A program made the position numbers and the translations under genes. 64,000 nucleotides of DNA from G963662905 sp963662905 (GTDB taxonomy: Bacteria; Bacteroidota; Bacteroidia; Bacteroidales; WRLA01): contig CAXXFD010000004.1 of the NCBI GenBank assembly GCA_963662905.2, positions 248,001 through 312,000 on the forward strand. Direction: 5' to 3'. Under the pieces are notes generated by a model. That model saw nothing but the letters and a program-made list of their open reading frames with translations. It was not told where the DNA came from and did no database searches. Below are positions 1 through 10,016 of this stretch, piece by piece (the first letter of the stretch is position 1; each line of letters opens with the position of its first letter).

Positions 1-3000
1 GCGGTTGAGTTCCTGCACGTAGGCATCCACATCAGGAAACTGCGAACGGTATTCCTTGTCCATACTCAGGCCAAAGGAAATCTGTGGCTCCAGCATACTG
101 CCCTTCATGTAGAGCATCACTGTAAATGGAATTTTCTGGCGATAGCGCTGTTTTTGTGCTTCGGATAATTGCGAAACCTGGGTCAGTATCAAATTTAAAG
201 GCGAAACCCGTGTGCTGTATTTCGTTCCGATATCCATATTGGCATCGGATGGCGAGCCATACCAATTGATATAACTTCCCGGGATTACATCAAATTTTTT
301 GCGTACCAGATTGTAAAAAGACATGCGGTAAAATCCGGAAGAAACTTCATAGCGGCCGGCCATGCGTATGCTTCCGTCGCGGTTCATATCAAGATCCAGG
401 TCGGCATCACCGCGGATTTCGATATAATCTTCGGAAGAAAAATCGGCATAAAGCCGAAAAACAGCCTCTTTATCTACTTTGATATTGCTTTGGATTTTCA
501 AGCCGCGGAAACCACTTTTCACAACCACGCTGTCCTTTTTTAATTCCAGGACTTTATTGCCGGGCAGTTGGGGCACAAATTCCACCACACCCTCATCATC
601 GACCATATTAAGCCGGTCCGGGGCATAGATATAGGTAAAATCGGAGCCTTTGTTCAGCTTAAGCTCAGCCACAGCTACCGGTTCATCCAGGCTGCCACTG
701 ATGTTCAGTTTCACATCGGCATTAACATGGCCGTAATAAGGCAGATCGGTTTTGCGCTCTGTATTTACGAAAGTAAATTGCTTGGCATCCATCTGGAAAT
801 CAAGCTTCAAGCTTGTATCATTCTCAGGTTTCACAATCCCTCCGTTGATGTGGATCCTCTGCCCTGCTTCATCTTCGAGCTGAAAATCATCGAACTGCAG
901 GGTGTTCCTGTCGAATTTAATTTTCTCGTTGCCAAGGCGGTAAGTCGTGTTGAGCGCTGCCAGGCGGATAGAAGCCTCACTGAAATGAACCTGCCCCTGC
1001 AGATCATTTGCATCTTTAAAAGAAAGATGAGCGAGCAATTCCCCTCCGGCTTTGGGAATGTCATTGGGCATAAACACAGGCAATGCCGATAAATCAAAAC
1101 GCTTCAGATCTGCATCAAGCTGGAATTTATCGCTTGAATAGAACGCATTTGCCGTCATATCAAAATATTCCCCATCGGCGACGGCTGTGATTTTTTGCCC
1201 CCCATCTTCCGGAAAAAGGGATGCAGAAAGATTGAGTGGCGGCAAGTCCTGATAAACCACATCTTTGAGTTTCAGTTCGATGATGCGGGCAGTATCATCA
1301 GCCATTTTAAAATCCAGATCCATTTTTGCATCAAAAGGCAAAGCTCCTGTTTCGCCCTTGAAAGCAGATAATAAATTATCCAGATCAAAATCCCTGATCA
1401 ACAACTCATTGTGCAGGCTGTCTTTTTGAAATTCCAGTTTTTCCTTTTGATGCACCAATTGCATGGCAGCTCTTTGGATTCCACTTGAATCAAAAACCAG
1501 ATAATTCCGGTCTTCATTTTTCTCCCAGGATTTCCCTGCGATAATCAAGCTGTCCAATGCGAGGTGCCAGACCATATTTTTTTGACTTCCTTTGATTTGT
1601 ATATCCAGGTCGGGCACAGTATCTCCGAGTTTGAAGCCCGCATGAAGCGTGGAATCTTTGAAACTCATTTCCCAATTCAGCGGTCCTGCATTAATGGTAT
1701 CATAGGATATTTGAGCGAACTGCAATCCGGAAAAAATGCGCATACTATCGAGGCTCAGATCCAGCCGCATATCGCTCAGCCTCAATTTATCATATTCCAG
1801 AACCGGCATGCTTGCAGTAATTTCAAAATGCTGATCTTGCTCCCTGTAAGCCATATTAATCCCACTGAATTCGGCCTGTTTTAAATCGGGCAGGAAATAA
1901 TCGCGGACAGGAGAAGTACCATGCAACTGAATACTTGCAGTACATTCCGTTTCGCCGGGTTCACGATCGTAAAGCCCATGCAAATAATCCTGATAAAAAT
2001 CCTGCAAAGATTGCAGCAAGACTTCAGGTTTTCGGTTGGCTTCAAGGGACACATTTAAAATACCGGACGTAATTTTCAGATCGGAAAGTGTATCAGAGCT
2101 CAAAAAACGGGCCTCGAAAGGAGCAAGCTCAAAGCGCTTATTATCAACCCACAAACCCGAATTATAAATATCAATCCCGGCTGTTTGCGTGCCTAATGTA
2201 TCGCTCCAGCTCATCTTACAATTACCCCAGATGGAAGGCAATGGGCGGTCATGGAAATAATCCAGGCGAACATCCTTTATCGCTAATTCTGCATCGGCAT
2301 TATATTGGTTGCCACTTGCAGTAATGATTAAATCAGCATACTCTGAAAAAGTTTGCAATTGCAGTTTTCCCCAACTATTTTCCCAATTAGCACGCAAGAT
2401 CAGGCTGTCGAAATCTGCCCTGCGGTATGAAATATCGGAAAAACTGCACTTCAAATCTGCTGTGGCGGTTGGCAGATCAAAGCCTGCGCCTTTCAATTGC
2501 ATATCCATGTTCATCCCGGAAAGGGAATCTATTTGCAGGAGCTCTTGCAAATCAAATCCTTTTAAGGAAAGATTGGCTTCATAAGCATACAAACTATCTA
2601 TTTTCCCGTCCAAATGCAGGTTTCCCAAATTGGTCAGCAATGCAATATCTGTTTTTCCCTTTAACGAATCAAGCTGTATTTCCATCTGGAAATCAATTTT
2701 TTCCGGTATATTGATATCCGGAACCAATTTCTGAACGATAATTGCAGCGGTGGTATTTTCCTTGTATTTGAAGTTCAGGTTAAGATGACCGGAAGGCATA
2801 CTGTCGTAAAAATATCGTTCAATGCCAGCCGAAGCCTGAAGGTTCAAAAAGTTCCCGATCCGGGCATTAAGACTATCCAAAACGAAGTCACCTCCTGAAG
2901 CATTGGCCTGAATATCAAACATCAACGGCTCTTTTTCAGCTAAAATCCAGTAATCTTCCGGAATATATCTTGCCAGAACAAGCGGCAATGTACCCTCCAG

Positions 3001-4299
3001 TTTCAAGGAAGTTTGAAGTGGCATAAATACCAGCGAATCGACAGGAAGTGGAAAATGCGCTTTGGATTCAGCGCGTGCAGAAAGCACAAGATTTTTTGTT
3101 TCCAAATGCACATCCTGAAGTAAAAGCTGATCATGATTAAACTTCAGTTCCGCCAGCAAAGACTGCAAGGAAATACTATCGGCCTGAAAATCCTGAGCAT
3201 TGATTTCCAAATCATTATGCACATCATTAAAAACTACATTATTTATGTGGAGTGATCCCAATGAATAACTTTGCTGCAAGCCGGATTGATGAAGTTTTAG
3301 GCGGCTTTGCAAAAAAGACAGATCGGCGCATGCCACATCCCAGCCCACATCAAAACCCGGTTTCAGATAAAACACCGATGAATCCGAAACCACAGTGGCA
3401 GCGCTATCAGCAGTTCTGAGGTACATATTGAAGTGCAGGTCATTATTATTTAAATGTTCCAGCTGCACACTTTGGCTTGCCAGATTAAAATTCAGTTTTT
3501 GTATTTCCAAAGCCCGGTTTGAGATATGCATCAGGGTATCGCCCGCTCTCATTTGCACATAAGAAATATTTTTCAAACCAATCAATTTACTGTGGGCTGT
3601 AAGGAAGGTCTGGGATGAAGGTGCATCATCGGATTGCGTATCTTTTTCCATTTTCAGGGAGGTCAAGAAAACATCCAGCCCGTCAAGTTGTATTTCATCA
3701 TTTTGCACCTTTAGGGAATCCAGGGAAAGTGATGTGGCACCGCAATGGAAATCATGCAAATGGGCACGGAAATCAAGTTCCGATGTGGTATAGGAAAACC
3801 GGATATTTTTTAAATCCAGAGAGGCAATGTGCAGGAGAAGATTGTTTTTTTGCTGATCCTGCTGTTTGTTTTTTGAATCATCCTCATCAGCGGAAGCAAA
3901 AACCTCTATAAGGTTTAAAACGCCTGAAGGATTGGTTTTCATATTCACCTGCACAGCAGCCAACTGCACATTTCCAGCCTCCAGCGAGCCGTGCATCAGA
4001 GGCCATAAAGCCAGTCCTGCACGGATTTTCCCTGCATTGATGAGGGTGTCTTTTTGAGAACCGGTTAGCAGGACATCATCCAGTTTTACTTTTAATGGAA
4101 AGCCCAAATGCAGCGATCCAATCGAGATTTGCCCGTTTATCTGTGCATTGATTTCCTTGCTAACTTTTTCAACAACAACACTTTGAACAAAAGGCACATA
4201 CAAAAGAGCCACAAGTAAAACCACGATACTGAGCAAAGAGCCCAAAAAGTAAGCTGCAATACGCAAAATCCTCCGTCCTATTTTTTTTAATTTGCTCAA
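1..4299 (-). CDS. tamB: Translocation/assembly module TamB (3'-truncated by window edge)
   Basis: A very long AsmA/TamB-like protein, inferred to be an inner-membrane-anchored periplasmic beta-structure bridge that moves lipids or outer-membrane proteins between the two membranes. About 1433 codons are visible and the frame is still open at base 1. The N-terminus is a short basic stretch followed by a hydrophobic anchor (about residues 10-35), then a long run of amphipathic beta repeats with almost no Cys. The last visible segment, with motifs such as 'VSPLNLILTQ' and 'QISFGLSMD', matches the conserved C-terminal TamB domain (DUF490) of Bacteroidota. The start is a TTG at 4299 with a GGGG tract a few bases upstream; it lies 9 bases after the stop of the upstream metallo-hydrolase gene, so the two are probably co-transcribed. 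No ATG gives a better N-terminus. The TamB assignment is firm; the transported substrate is unknown. Confidence 0.88.
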   Translation of the reverse strand, partial: MSKLKKIGRRILRIAAYFLGSLLSIVVLLVALLYVPFVQSVVVEKVSKEINAQINGQISIGSLHLGFPLKVKLDDVLLTGSQKDTLINAGKIRAGLALWPLMHGSLEAGNVQLAAVQVNMKTNPSGVLNLIEVFASADEDDSKNKQQDQQKNNLLLHIASLDLKNIRFSYTTSELDFRAHLHDFHCGATSLSLDSLKVQNDEIQLDGLDVFLTSLKMEKDTQSDDAPSSQTFLTAHSKLIGLKNISYVQMRAGDTLMHISNRALEIQKLNFNLASQSVQLEHLNNNDLHFNMYLRTADSAATVVSDSSVFYLKPGFDVGWDVACADLSFLQSRLKLHQSGLQQSYSLGSLHINNVVFNDVHNDLEINAQDFQADSISLQSLLAELKFNHDQLLLQDVHLETKNLVLSARAESKAHFPLPVDSLVFMPLQTSLKLEGTLPLVLARYIPEDYWILAEKEPLMFDIQANASGGDFVLDSLNARIGNFLNLQASAGIERYFYDSMPSGHLNLNFKYKENTTAAIIVQKLVPDINIPEKIDFQMEIQLDSLKGKTDIALLTNLGNLHLDGKIDSLYAYEANLSLKGFDLQELLQIDSLSGMNMDMQLKGAGFDLPTATADLKCSFSDISYRRADFDSLILRANWENSWGKLQLQTFSEYADLIITASGNQYNADAELAIKDVRLDYFHDRPLPSIWGNCKMSWSDTLGTQTAGIDIYNSGLWVDNKRFELAPFEARFLSSDTLSDLKITSGILNVSLEANRKPEVLLQSLQDFYQDYLHGLYDREPGETECTASIQLHGTSPVRDYFLPDLKQAEFSGINMAYREQDQHFEITASMPVLEYDKLRLSDMRLDLSLDSMRIFSGLQFAQISYDTINAGPLNWEMSFKDSTLHAGFKLGDTVPDLDIQIKGSQKNMVWHLALDSLIIAGKSWEKNEDRNYLVFDSSGIQRAAMQLVHQKEKLEFQKDSLHNELLIRDFDLDNLLSAFKGETGALPFDAKMDLDFKMADDTARIIELKLKDVVYQDLPPLNLSASLFPEDGGQKITAVADGEYFDMTANAFYSSDKFQLDADLKRFDLSALPVFMPNDIPKAGGELLAHLSFKDANDLQGQVHFSEASIRLAALNTTYRLGNEKIKFDRNTLQFDDFQLEDEAGQRIHINGGIVKPENDTSLKLDFQMDAKQFTFVNTERKTDLPYYGHVNADVKLNISGSLDEPVAVAELKLNKGSDFTYIYAPDRLNMVDDEGVVEFVPQLPGNKVLELKKDSVVVKSGFRGLKIQSNIKVDKEAVFRLYADFSSEDYIEIRGDADLDLDMNRDGSIRMAGRYEVSSGFYRMSFYNLVRKKFDVIPGSYINWYGSPSDANMDIGTKYSTRVSPLNLILTQVSQLSEAQKQRYRQKIPFTVMLYMKGSMLEPQISFGLSMDKEYRSQFPDVDAYVQELNR

Positions 4300-4308
4300 A
4301 TCCCCGTA

Positions 4309-5097
4309 TCAAAAATTATTCTGTTGTTCCTGACCTGTTTCGATTTCCAATCCGTCATAAGCCAGATGGACTCCTTCGGGCAGCTCTTTTTCTACATCCT
4401 CATGACATCCCAGTCGGTGCGAAATATGTGTCAGAAAAGCCCTTTCAGGTTTGACCTTTTGGATCACATCCAGCGCCTCCGGCAAAGAAAAATGAGAAAT
4501 ATGAGGCTCTTTCCGCAATGCGTTAATAATCAGTATATCAAGATTTTCCAAAGATTTCATACTTTCTTCCGGAATATATTTTGCGTCTGTGATATAGGCC
4601 ATTTTTCCAATGCGAAAGCCCAAAACCGGAAGCTTATGGTGCAGCACTCCAATTGGAAGAATGGACCTACCGCAGCAGTGAAATTCCTCTCCGGCAGCTA
4701 TCGAATGTAATTGAAATTCGGGCACTCCGGGGTATTTCACATCAGCGAAAGCATAATGAAAATCTCGTCGGATATCATGCTGCACATCCTTTCGGGCATA
4801 TACATCAACAGGTTTTTGCATCAGGTAATTGTATGCCCGCAAATCGTCCAGGCCGCCGATATGGTCTTTATGTCCATGTGTAATCAAAACAGCTTCAACA
4901 CTTTTCAGTTTATGCCGAAGCATCTGTGCGCGGAAATCAGGTCCGGTATCGATGACAATATTTTTATCATCCTGCTGTATCCAGATGGAGGAACGCAGGC
5001 GCTTGTCCCGCTCGTCTGCTGAAGTGCAAACCGGGCAATCGCACCCAATTACAGGTACGCCATGCGATGTTCCACTGCCTAAAAATGTTATTTTCAC
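4309..5097 (-). CDS. MBL-fold metallohydrolase, PhnP-like
   Basis: A 262-residue metallo-beta-lactamase-fold hydrolase. The N-terminus 'MKITFLGSGTSHGVPVIGC' and a cluster of Cys residues ('GCDCPVC') resemble the PhnP family of cyclic-phosphate phosphodiesterases, which carry an extra zinc site. The metal-binding signature THGHKDH is near residue 75-81, with a downstream conserved Asp ('YITDAKY') and a late His ('LTHISHRLG'). Full family length. No phosphonate (phn) genes are nearby, so the natural substrate is unknown; a cyclic phosphodiester or nucleotide is plausible. It sits directly upstream of tamB with a 9-base gap, which suggests one transcript. The ATG start at 5097 is supported by the conserved beginning of the fold. 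Confidence 0.85.
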   Translation of the reverse strand: MKITFLGSGTSHGVPVIGCDCPVCTSADERDKRLRSSIWIQQDDKNIVIDTGPDFRAQMLRHKLKSVEAVLITHGHKDHIGGLDDLRAYNYLMQKPVDVYARKDVQHDIRRDFHYAFADVKYPGVPEFQLHSIAAGEEFHCCGRSILPIGVLHHKLPVLGFRIGKMAYITDAKYIPEESMKSLENLDILIINALRKEPHISHFSLPEALDVIQKVKPERAFLTHISHRLGCHEDVEKELPEGVHLAYDGLEIETGQEQQNNF

Positions 5098-5286
5098 AAA
5101 ATTTTAATTCAATGCGCAATTTAGTAAATTATCCTGCCATACAGCTAAACGAAAAAGCCGGAAACAAATTTTATTGGTTCAGGGCAACGAAATCGAATAA
5201 TTTCCCGTATTTTTACGAATCAAAAAGGCTGATTAGCCTGCCCGGGTCATTTATTTTTATATTCGCCTGAAAACAAATTATTAAGA

Positions 5287-5844
5287 TTGGGAATCATTAC
5301 CAACATAAAACTGAATTATGCCGCACAACAGCTCAGCCGCATTAAAAAAAAGCGCAAAAGAGCACGTGGCCTGCTCCGTTTCGACGAAGCCAAAAGTATT
5401 TTAATCGTTTTTAGCTGGAAAAACCAAGCCGCTTTTGAGCATCTCCAGAAAGTTGTTAAGGAAATGAAAAAAGAATGCCCTTCGGCTTCCATTCACTATT
5501 TATGCCACTTCCGGCAAAAAGCCAAAAACATTCCGGAAAGCCTTCAAAAGGAAGACTTCATCCACCTGAGCAAAAGCGATGTAAACTGGCTCGGCACACC
5601 AAAAAAAGATTTTCTGAACAGTTTCCTGAAAAAAGATTTTGATATACTGGTCGATTTTACCTTTGTTGATTTCCCGGAGCTGCTTTTCGCAGTTGGCGCA
5701 GCAAATTGCCGATTGAAAACCGGACCGGATATTTCGGGCAGAAACAAATATTACGACCTGATGATCGCCATTCGCGAAGGAGAACATCTGCGCGATTTTG
5801 CCGCAAACCTGATTCACTACCTTAAAGTATTTAAAAGCAAATAA
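5287..5844 (+). CDS. DUF6913-family protein of unknown function
   Basis: A 185-residue, Lys-rich cytosolic protein with no signal peptide or membrane segment. It resembles the Bacteroidota family annotated DUF6913 by its basic N-terminus ('RIKKKRKRARGLLRF'), central 'FDILVDFTF' and 'RLKTGPDI' motifs and C-terminal 'IHYLKVFKS'. The function is not established. The start is a TTG at 5287 because there is no in-frame ATG before the conserved N-terminus. It ends two bases before the dapA ATG, so the two are almost certainly translated from one message. Association with lysine/diaminopimelate synthesis would be inference from position only. Confidence 0.75.
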   Translation: MGIITNIKLNYAAQQLSRIKKKRKRARGLLRFDEAKSILIVFSWKNQAAFEHLQKVVKEMKKECPSASIHYLCHFRQKAKNIPESLQKEDFIHLSKSDVNWLGTPKKDFLNSFLKKDFDILVDFTFVDFPELLFAVGAANCRLKTGPDISGRNKYYDLMIAIREGEHLRDFAANLIHYLKVFKSK

Positions 5845-5846
5845 TT

Positions 5847-6722
5847 ATGACAACAAGTTTTAAAGGAACCGGAATAGCAATCATCACTCCTTTCAAAAAA
5901 GATAAAAGCATTGATTTCGAATCACTTGAAAAGATTATTGAATATAATATCTCCGGCGGCACTGATTTTATTGTGGTGCACGGAACTACAGCAGAGGCCG
6001 CTACACAAACATCCGAAGAAAAAAAAGCCGTGCGCGAATTCGTGCTTGAAAAGGTGAACGGACGTCTGCCTCTGGCTGTTGGTATGGGCGGAAACGACAC
6101 GGCGAATCTGATCGTTTCACTGAAAACCACAGATTTAACGGGCTTCGACGCCATTCTTTCCGTTGCGCCTTATTACAATAAGCCCACACAAGGCGGGATG
6201 ATTGCTCACTTTGAAGCAGTCGCCGATTACAGCCCCCTGCCTGTCATTATTTATAATGTACCCGGACGTACCGGAGCAAACATTAAAGCGGAAACATGCC
6301 TGAAACTTGCAGCGCATAAAAATATTATCGCCGTAAAAGAAGCCAGTGGCAATCTGGAACAAATCATGGAAATCATCCGCAAAAAACCGGAAGGATTTTC
6401 TGTACTTTCGGGTGATGACCTGCTTACTTTCCCGATGATTGCACTCGGCGCTGACGGTGTAATATCTGTCGCAGCACAAGCCGCCCCGGAACTTTTCTCG
6501 GGCATGGTAAAAGATGCGCTGGCCAGCAAAAACAAAGAAGCCGCAGAAAAGCATTATAAATTGATGCCGTATATGCAGTACCTTTTTGCAGATGGAAACC
6601 CGGCAGGAATCAAAGCAGCCCTGGCCGCCCGTGGCCTTTGCGAAAACATTCTGCGCCTGCCGCTCATCCCGGCCAATGAGCAGGTTTGCACTGAAATTGA
6701 AAAATTAATCCCCAACCTATAG
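5847..6722 (+). CDS. dapA: 4-hydroxy-tetrahydrodipicolinate synthase
   Basis: Condenses pyruvate with aspartate semialdehyde, the first committed step toward diaminopimelate and lysine. 291 residues, the usual length for this TIM-barrel family. Visible motifs are the GTTAEA loop (Thr-Thr pair of the proton relay), 'APYYNKPTQGG' with the conserved Tyr, 'YNVPGRTG' (catalytic Tyr plus the carboxylate-binding Arg) and 'AVKEASGN' with the Schiff-base Lys near residue 162. The GTTAEA variant, instead of GTTGES, is in my recollection common in Bacteroidota. It follows the DUF6913 gene by 2 bases and precedes the M14 peptidase by 4 bases, forming a tight three-gene operon. Later in the window a lysine catabolic gene pair is present, so the organism may both make and degrade lysine. 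Confidence 0.95.
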   Translation: MTTSFKGTGIAIITPFKKDKSIDFESLEKIIEYNISGGTDFIVVHGTTAEAATQTSEEKKAVREFVLEKVNGRLPLAVGMGGNDTANLIVSLKTTDLTGFDAILSVAPYYNKPTQGGMIAHFEAVADYSPLPVIIYNVPGRTGANIKAETCLKLAAHKNIIAVKEASGNLEQIMEIIRKKPEGFSVLSGDDLLTFPMIALGADGVISVAAQAAPELFSGMVKDALASKNKEAAEKHYKLMPYMQYLFADGNPAGIKAALAARGLCENILRLPLIPANEQVCTEIEKLIPNL

Positions 6723-6726
6723 CCCC

Positions 6727-8400
6727 ATGAAAAAAAGCTTCTTCCTCCTGATTCTGATGGCCTTTGCTTTTCAAACTACTTTTTCGCAAAATTCCGGCAA
6801 TCAGTTTACAAAAGATGAATTATTGCAACGAAAAGAAATTTGTTTCAGTTTCCAATCGACGGATCGGGAACTCATCGCAGCGCTCAATAAAATCATCATC
6901 CTTGAAGAAGCAAAAGGTACAGAAGCGCGATTTTTCGCATACGCGACGCAGGAAGGCTATCAAAAGTTCCTCGATTTTGGTTTGCAACACCAAATTGAAG
7001 TTCCGCCATCGCTGCGCCGCCCGGCAAAAATGACAACTTCCACGCGTACTGATTACGATTGGGACGCCTATCCAACTTATGAAGCTTATGTAGCCATGAT
7101 GGAGCAATTCGCCTCTGATTATCCCAACCTTTGCTCGCTTTATGAAATCGGAAGCTCGGTGGAAGGCCGCCGCATCATTGCAGCGCGCCTGCATGCGCCC
7201 AATTATGGGGGCAAACGCTCTAATGTGCTTTATACAGGACAAATGCATGGCGATGAGCTGGTTTGCTATATTTTGCAGTTACGCCTGATCGATCATCTAC
7301 TGAGCAATTACGGTAATGATGAACGGATTACACGACTTTTAGATGAACAGGTGATTTATATTAATCCACTGGCCAATCCCGACGGAACATATGCCGGAGG
7401 CAATTCAACGGTAAATGGGGCGACCCGAACCAATGCCAATGGCGTGGATCTGAACCGCAATTTCCCGGATCCGATCACCGGCCCGCATCCCGATGGCAAC
7501 GACTGGCAGCCCGAAACGGTGGCCTTTATGCAACTGGCCGAAGATATTCAATTTACACTTTCGGCCAACACCCATTCCGGAGCAGAAGTAGTAAATTATC
7601 CCTGGGATTCGTGGAATGGCTATACCGCCGATGATGCCTGGTGGGTAGATATTTCGCGGGCATATGCCGATGCCGCACAGGAAAACAGCCCGGCAGGATA
7701 TTTCACAGACCTCAACAATGGCATTACGCATGGCTACTCCTGGTATTCCACTCACGGCAGCCGTCAGGATTATATGAACTTTTTTGCCGCTTGCCGCGAA
7801 GCCACAATTGAGCAATCAACCGTAAAACTCCTTCCCGCCGAATTACTCCCTGATTATTGGGAATACAACCGCGAAGCCCTGCTCAACTATCTCGATTACG
7901 GGCTGATGGGCGTAAAAGGCATGGCGGTGGACAGCATCAGCCGCGAGCCGCTCAAAGCCCGGATTTTTATCAAAAATTACGATAAAGACAGCTCGTGGGT
8001 TTATTGCGACCCGGCAGACGGATGGTTTTTCCGCCTGCTCAATCCCGGAAGCTATGAATTCATGTGCAGCTATCCCGCTTATACCACACAAACCAAAACA
8101 GTAACAGTTGCTAAAGGGGAATACAGTTTTCTGGAGTTTGAAATGACTCTTTCCGGAACCGGAATTGAAAATCCTGATAATGAATCGTTTTCCGTTTATT
8201 CTATCGGGAACAAAATTGAACTGGATTATGCAGCAAGTGCAGCAATCAATCTTTTTGACCTGAGCGGGCGCATGATCAACTCATGGAACCATTTGGGAGG
8301 CAAGGCGGCTTTTGATCCGGGCAATATCCCGGAAGGAATTTATCTGATCCGAATCAGCAGCAATGAAAAGCACTACAGCCGCAAACTGCTTATCCGATAG
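6727..8400 (+). CDS. Secreted M14 zinc carboxypeptidase with T9SS sorting domain
   Basis: A 557-residue exported metallocarboxypeptidase. Residues 1-20 form a signal peptide ending at 'TTFSQ'. The M14 catalytic domain (about 115-390) shows the HGDE zinc motif near residue 174-177, the third zinc ligand His in 'ANTHSGAEV' near 283, and the catalytic Glu in 'EATIEQS' near 362. A carboxypeptidase-regulatory-like beta-sandwich follows (about 395-470). The C-terminal 80 residues ('IELDYAASAAINLFDLSGR' through 'YSRKLLIR') are a type A T9SS sorting domain, so export through the type IX system to the cell surface or medium is expected. It lies 4 bases after dapA and overlaps the convergent coaE stop by 11 bases. 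Confidence 0.93.
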   Translation: MKKSFFLLILMAFAFQTTFSQNSGNQFTKDELLQRKEICFSFQSTDRELIAALNKIIILEEAKGTEARFFAYATQEGYQKFLDFGLQHQIEVPPSLRRPAKMTTSTRTDYDWDAYPTYEAYVAMMEQFASDYPNLCSLYEIGSSVEGRRIIAARLHAPNYGGKRSNVLYTGQMHGDELVCYILQLRLIDHLLSNYGNDERITRLLDEQVIYINPLANPDGTYAGGNSTVNGATRTNANGVDLNRNFPDPITGPHPDGNDWQPETVAFMQLAEDIQFTLSANTHSGAEVVNYPWDSWNGYTADDAWWVDISRAYADAAQENSPAGYFTDLNNGITHGYSWYSTHGSRQDYMNFFAACREATIEQSTVKLLPAELLPDYWEYNREALLNYLDYGLMGVKGMAVDSISREPLKARIFIKNYDKDSSWVYCDPADGWFFRLLNPGSYEFMCSYPAYTTQTKTVTVAKGEYSFLEFEMTLSGTGIENPDNESFSVYSIGNKIELDYAASAAINLFDLSGRMINSWNHLGGKAAFDPGNIPEGIYLIRISSNEKHYSRKLLIR

Positions 8401-8992
8401 ATTTACTGATTTTCAACACATCATCCATTACCGCTTCAATCTGCGGCAGGATTAATTGCTCACCATCATTTCGGATGATCCAATCGCATAATGGCGCTTT
8501 CTTTTCTTCCGGCCATTGGTGAGCCATGCGTTTGCGGATTTCCTCTTCCGGCATTCCGTCCCGTTTAAGCACACGTTTCAGGCGAATATCTTCCGGAGCA
8601 CTTACCAGGATAATTTTATCGAATTTCTTGTCAAATCCGCTTTCAAAGAGAATAGCTGCCTCATGCAGGACAAAAGGCTCAGATTGATAATGTTCCAGCC
8701 AGCGATCAAAATCCTGCTCCACCAAACGGTGCACAATGGAATTCAGTTTTGCGAGCTTATTTTTATCTGAGAAAACGATGGCTGCGAGTTTTTTGCGGTC
8801 GATCAGCAATCCGGAATCCTCCATAATATCGTCCCCGAAAGTTTCACGAACTTCCTGAATTGTGCCCTCATCATCCATCAGGAAGCGGGCACGGATATCC
8901 GCATAATAAACCGGAACACCGAGCCGGGAAAACTGCCTGCAAATGAACGACTTCCCGCTACCTATATTTCCGGTGACGCCAATTTTGAGCAT
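8390..8992 (-). CDS. coaE: Dephospho-CoA kinase
   Basis: Phosphorylates the ribose 3'-OH of dephospho-CoA with ATP, the last step of coenzyme A synthesis. 200 residues, standard length. The N-terminal P-loop 'GNIGSGKS' is followed by the conserved 'YYADIRAR' region (the Asp of the CoA-binding site), the 'HEAAILFESGFDK' lid/base region and 'RMAHQWPEEKK'. The start ATG overlaps the ybbR stop in a TAATG junction, which indicates translational coupling. The final bases overlap the end of the convergent M14 peptidase gene. Confidence 0.95.
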   Translation of the reverse strand: MLKIGVTGNIGSGKSFICRQFSRLGVPVYYADIRARFLMDDEGTIQEVRETFGDDIMEDSGLLIDRKKLAAIVFSDKNKLAKLNSIVHRLVEQDFDRWLEHYQSEPFVLHEAAILFESGFDKKFDKIILVSAPEDIRLKRVLKRDGMPEEEIRKRMAHQWPEEKKAPLCDWIIRNDGEQLILPQIEAVMDDVLKISKSIG

Positions 8993-10002
8993 TATTTCCT
9001 GATTTGAAGGTATTCGACAATTTCAGGTTCCATGCGGAGGTTTTTTACAAAATCCGGCTTTCTCATCACCTTCAGGCGCGCAAAACCGGCTTCTCCCGAT
9101 TCCTGCTTTGCTTTTTCGGCAGCAATCAGGAACATAGTCCCATCCACTCGTTTATAATCACGGAACGACACCTGACAAAAAAGGTTCACCTTATCGGGGA
9201 AAAAGCGATAATACTCCACGGAATCGATTTCGGCCGGATGGATATCCACCTCCAGCCGTACTTCGGTAAACTGCTCCACCGGAACCGTAACCTGCACGGA
9301 ATCGGAGCTCATCTCCAGCGGATGTTCCAAAGCATAATGGATTAAAGGAAGTTTCACCTGCACGCTATCGTTGATTTGCCCAAACTGACAGGCAGTACTT
9401 TGCACAAAATCAATGGTATCCAAAACCGATTGAAGTCCTTTCAACACGATGCTGTCGGGCTTTAACAAAACAGGACCGCTCAGCCAAAACTGCCGGTCGA
9501 GGGTAAATTCAATCGGAGCCTTTACAGGAACTTTTTTTTGCATTTTCTTACGGAAGCGGAAGAACAAGGTATCGGGGCTTAGGCCGGTCAGTTCATCCGA
9601 AAGTTTGAGTTGTCTGGCAATACTTGTTGCATAGGGGGCTGTCAGAAGATAACCCGTGAAATCACCATTTGACCTTTGAATCAGTTTTATATCGCGCACA
9701 TCAATGGTCACATTGCGCTCAAGCGAAAAAAAATCAAGCTCGGCCAAATCATAGCCTTGCCCACGAACCCTGAGAAGCAAATGATCTTCGGGTTTATTCA
9801 TCAAAATTTTATCGGCAGGCAAGCCACTGATCTGCAATTTGTAGTCAACCGTACTATAATATTCCCGGTTAAGGCTCATCAGTAACCATACAAAAGCGGA
9901 AATGAGCAGGCAGACCAAAAAAAGAGAAAGCTGATCCCTCGCGGCTTTATCGTGGGGATTGAGCATCCCCCTAATCTGCTGCATGAGCTCAGCTCTCTTC
10001 AT
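8992..10002 (-). CDS. YbbR-domain membrane protein
   Basis: A 336-residue protein with one N-terminal membrane helix (about residues 25-43, 'LSLFLVCLLISAFVWLLMSL') followed by beta-rich YbbR-like repeats, for example 'LKPDSIVLKGLQSVLDTID' and 'LEVDIHPAEIDSVEYYRFF'. In Firmicutes YbbR/CdaR proteins bind the diadenylate cyclase CdaA; in Bacteroidota the role is not established and no disA/cdaA gene is visible here. Position between yajC and coaE is the arrangement I would expect in this phylum. It is 14 bases from yajC and overlaps coaE by one base, so it belongs to the same operon. Confidence 0.85.
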   Translation of the reverse strand: MKRAELMQQIRGMLNPHDKAARDQLSLFLVCLLISAFVWLLMSLNREYYSTVDYKLQISGLPADKILMNKPEDHLLLRVRGQGYDLAELDFFSLERNVTIDVRDIKLIQRSNGDFTGYLLTAPYATSIARQLKLSDELTGLSPDTLFFRFRKKMQKKVPVKAPIEFTLDRQFWLSGPVLLKPDSIVLKGLQSVLDTIDFVQSTACQFGQINDSVQVKLPLIHYALEHPLEMSSDSVQVTVPVEQFTEVRLEVDIHPAEIDSVEYYRFFPDKVNLFCQVSFRDYKRVDGTMFLIAAEKAKQESGEAGFARLKVMRKPDFVKNLRMEPEIVEYLQIRK

Positions 10003-10016
10003 GATGAATTGTTATT

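Noticed and set aside
568..1092. Open plus-strand frames across 568-4057 opposite tamB
   Set aside because: They lie antisense to the continuous tamB reading frame, have no family motifs, and look like shadows of its codon pattern.
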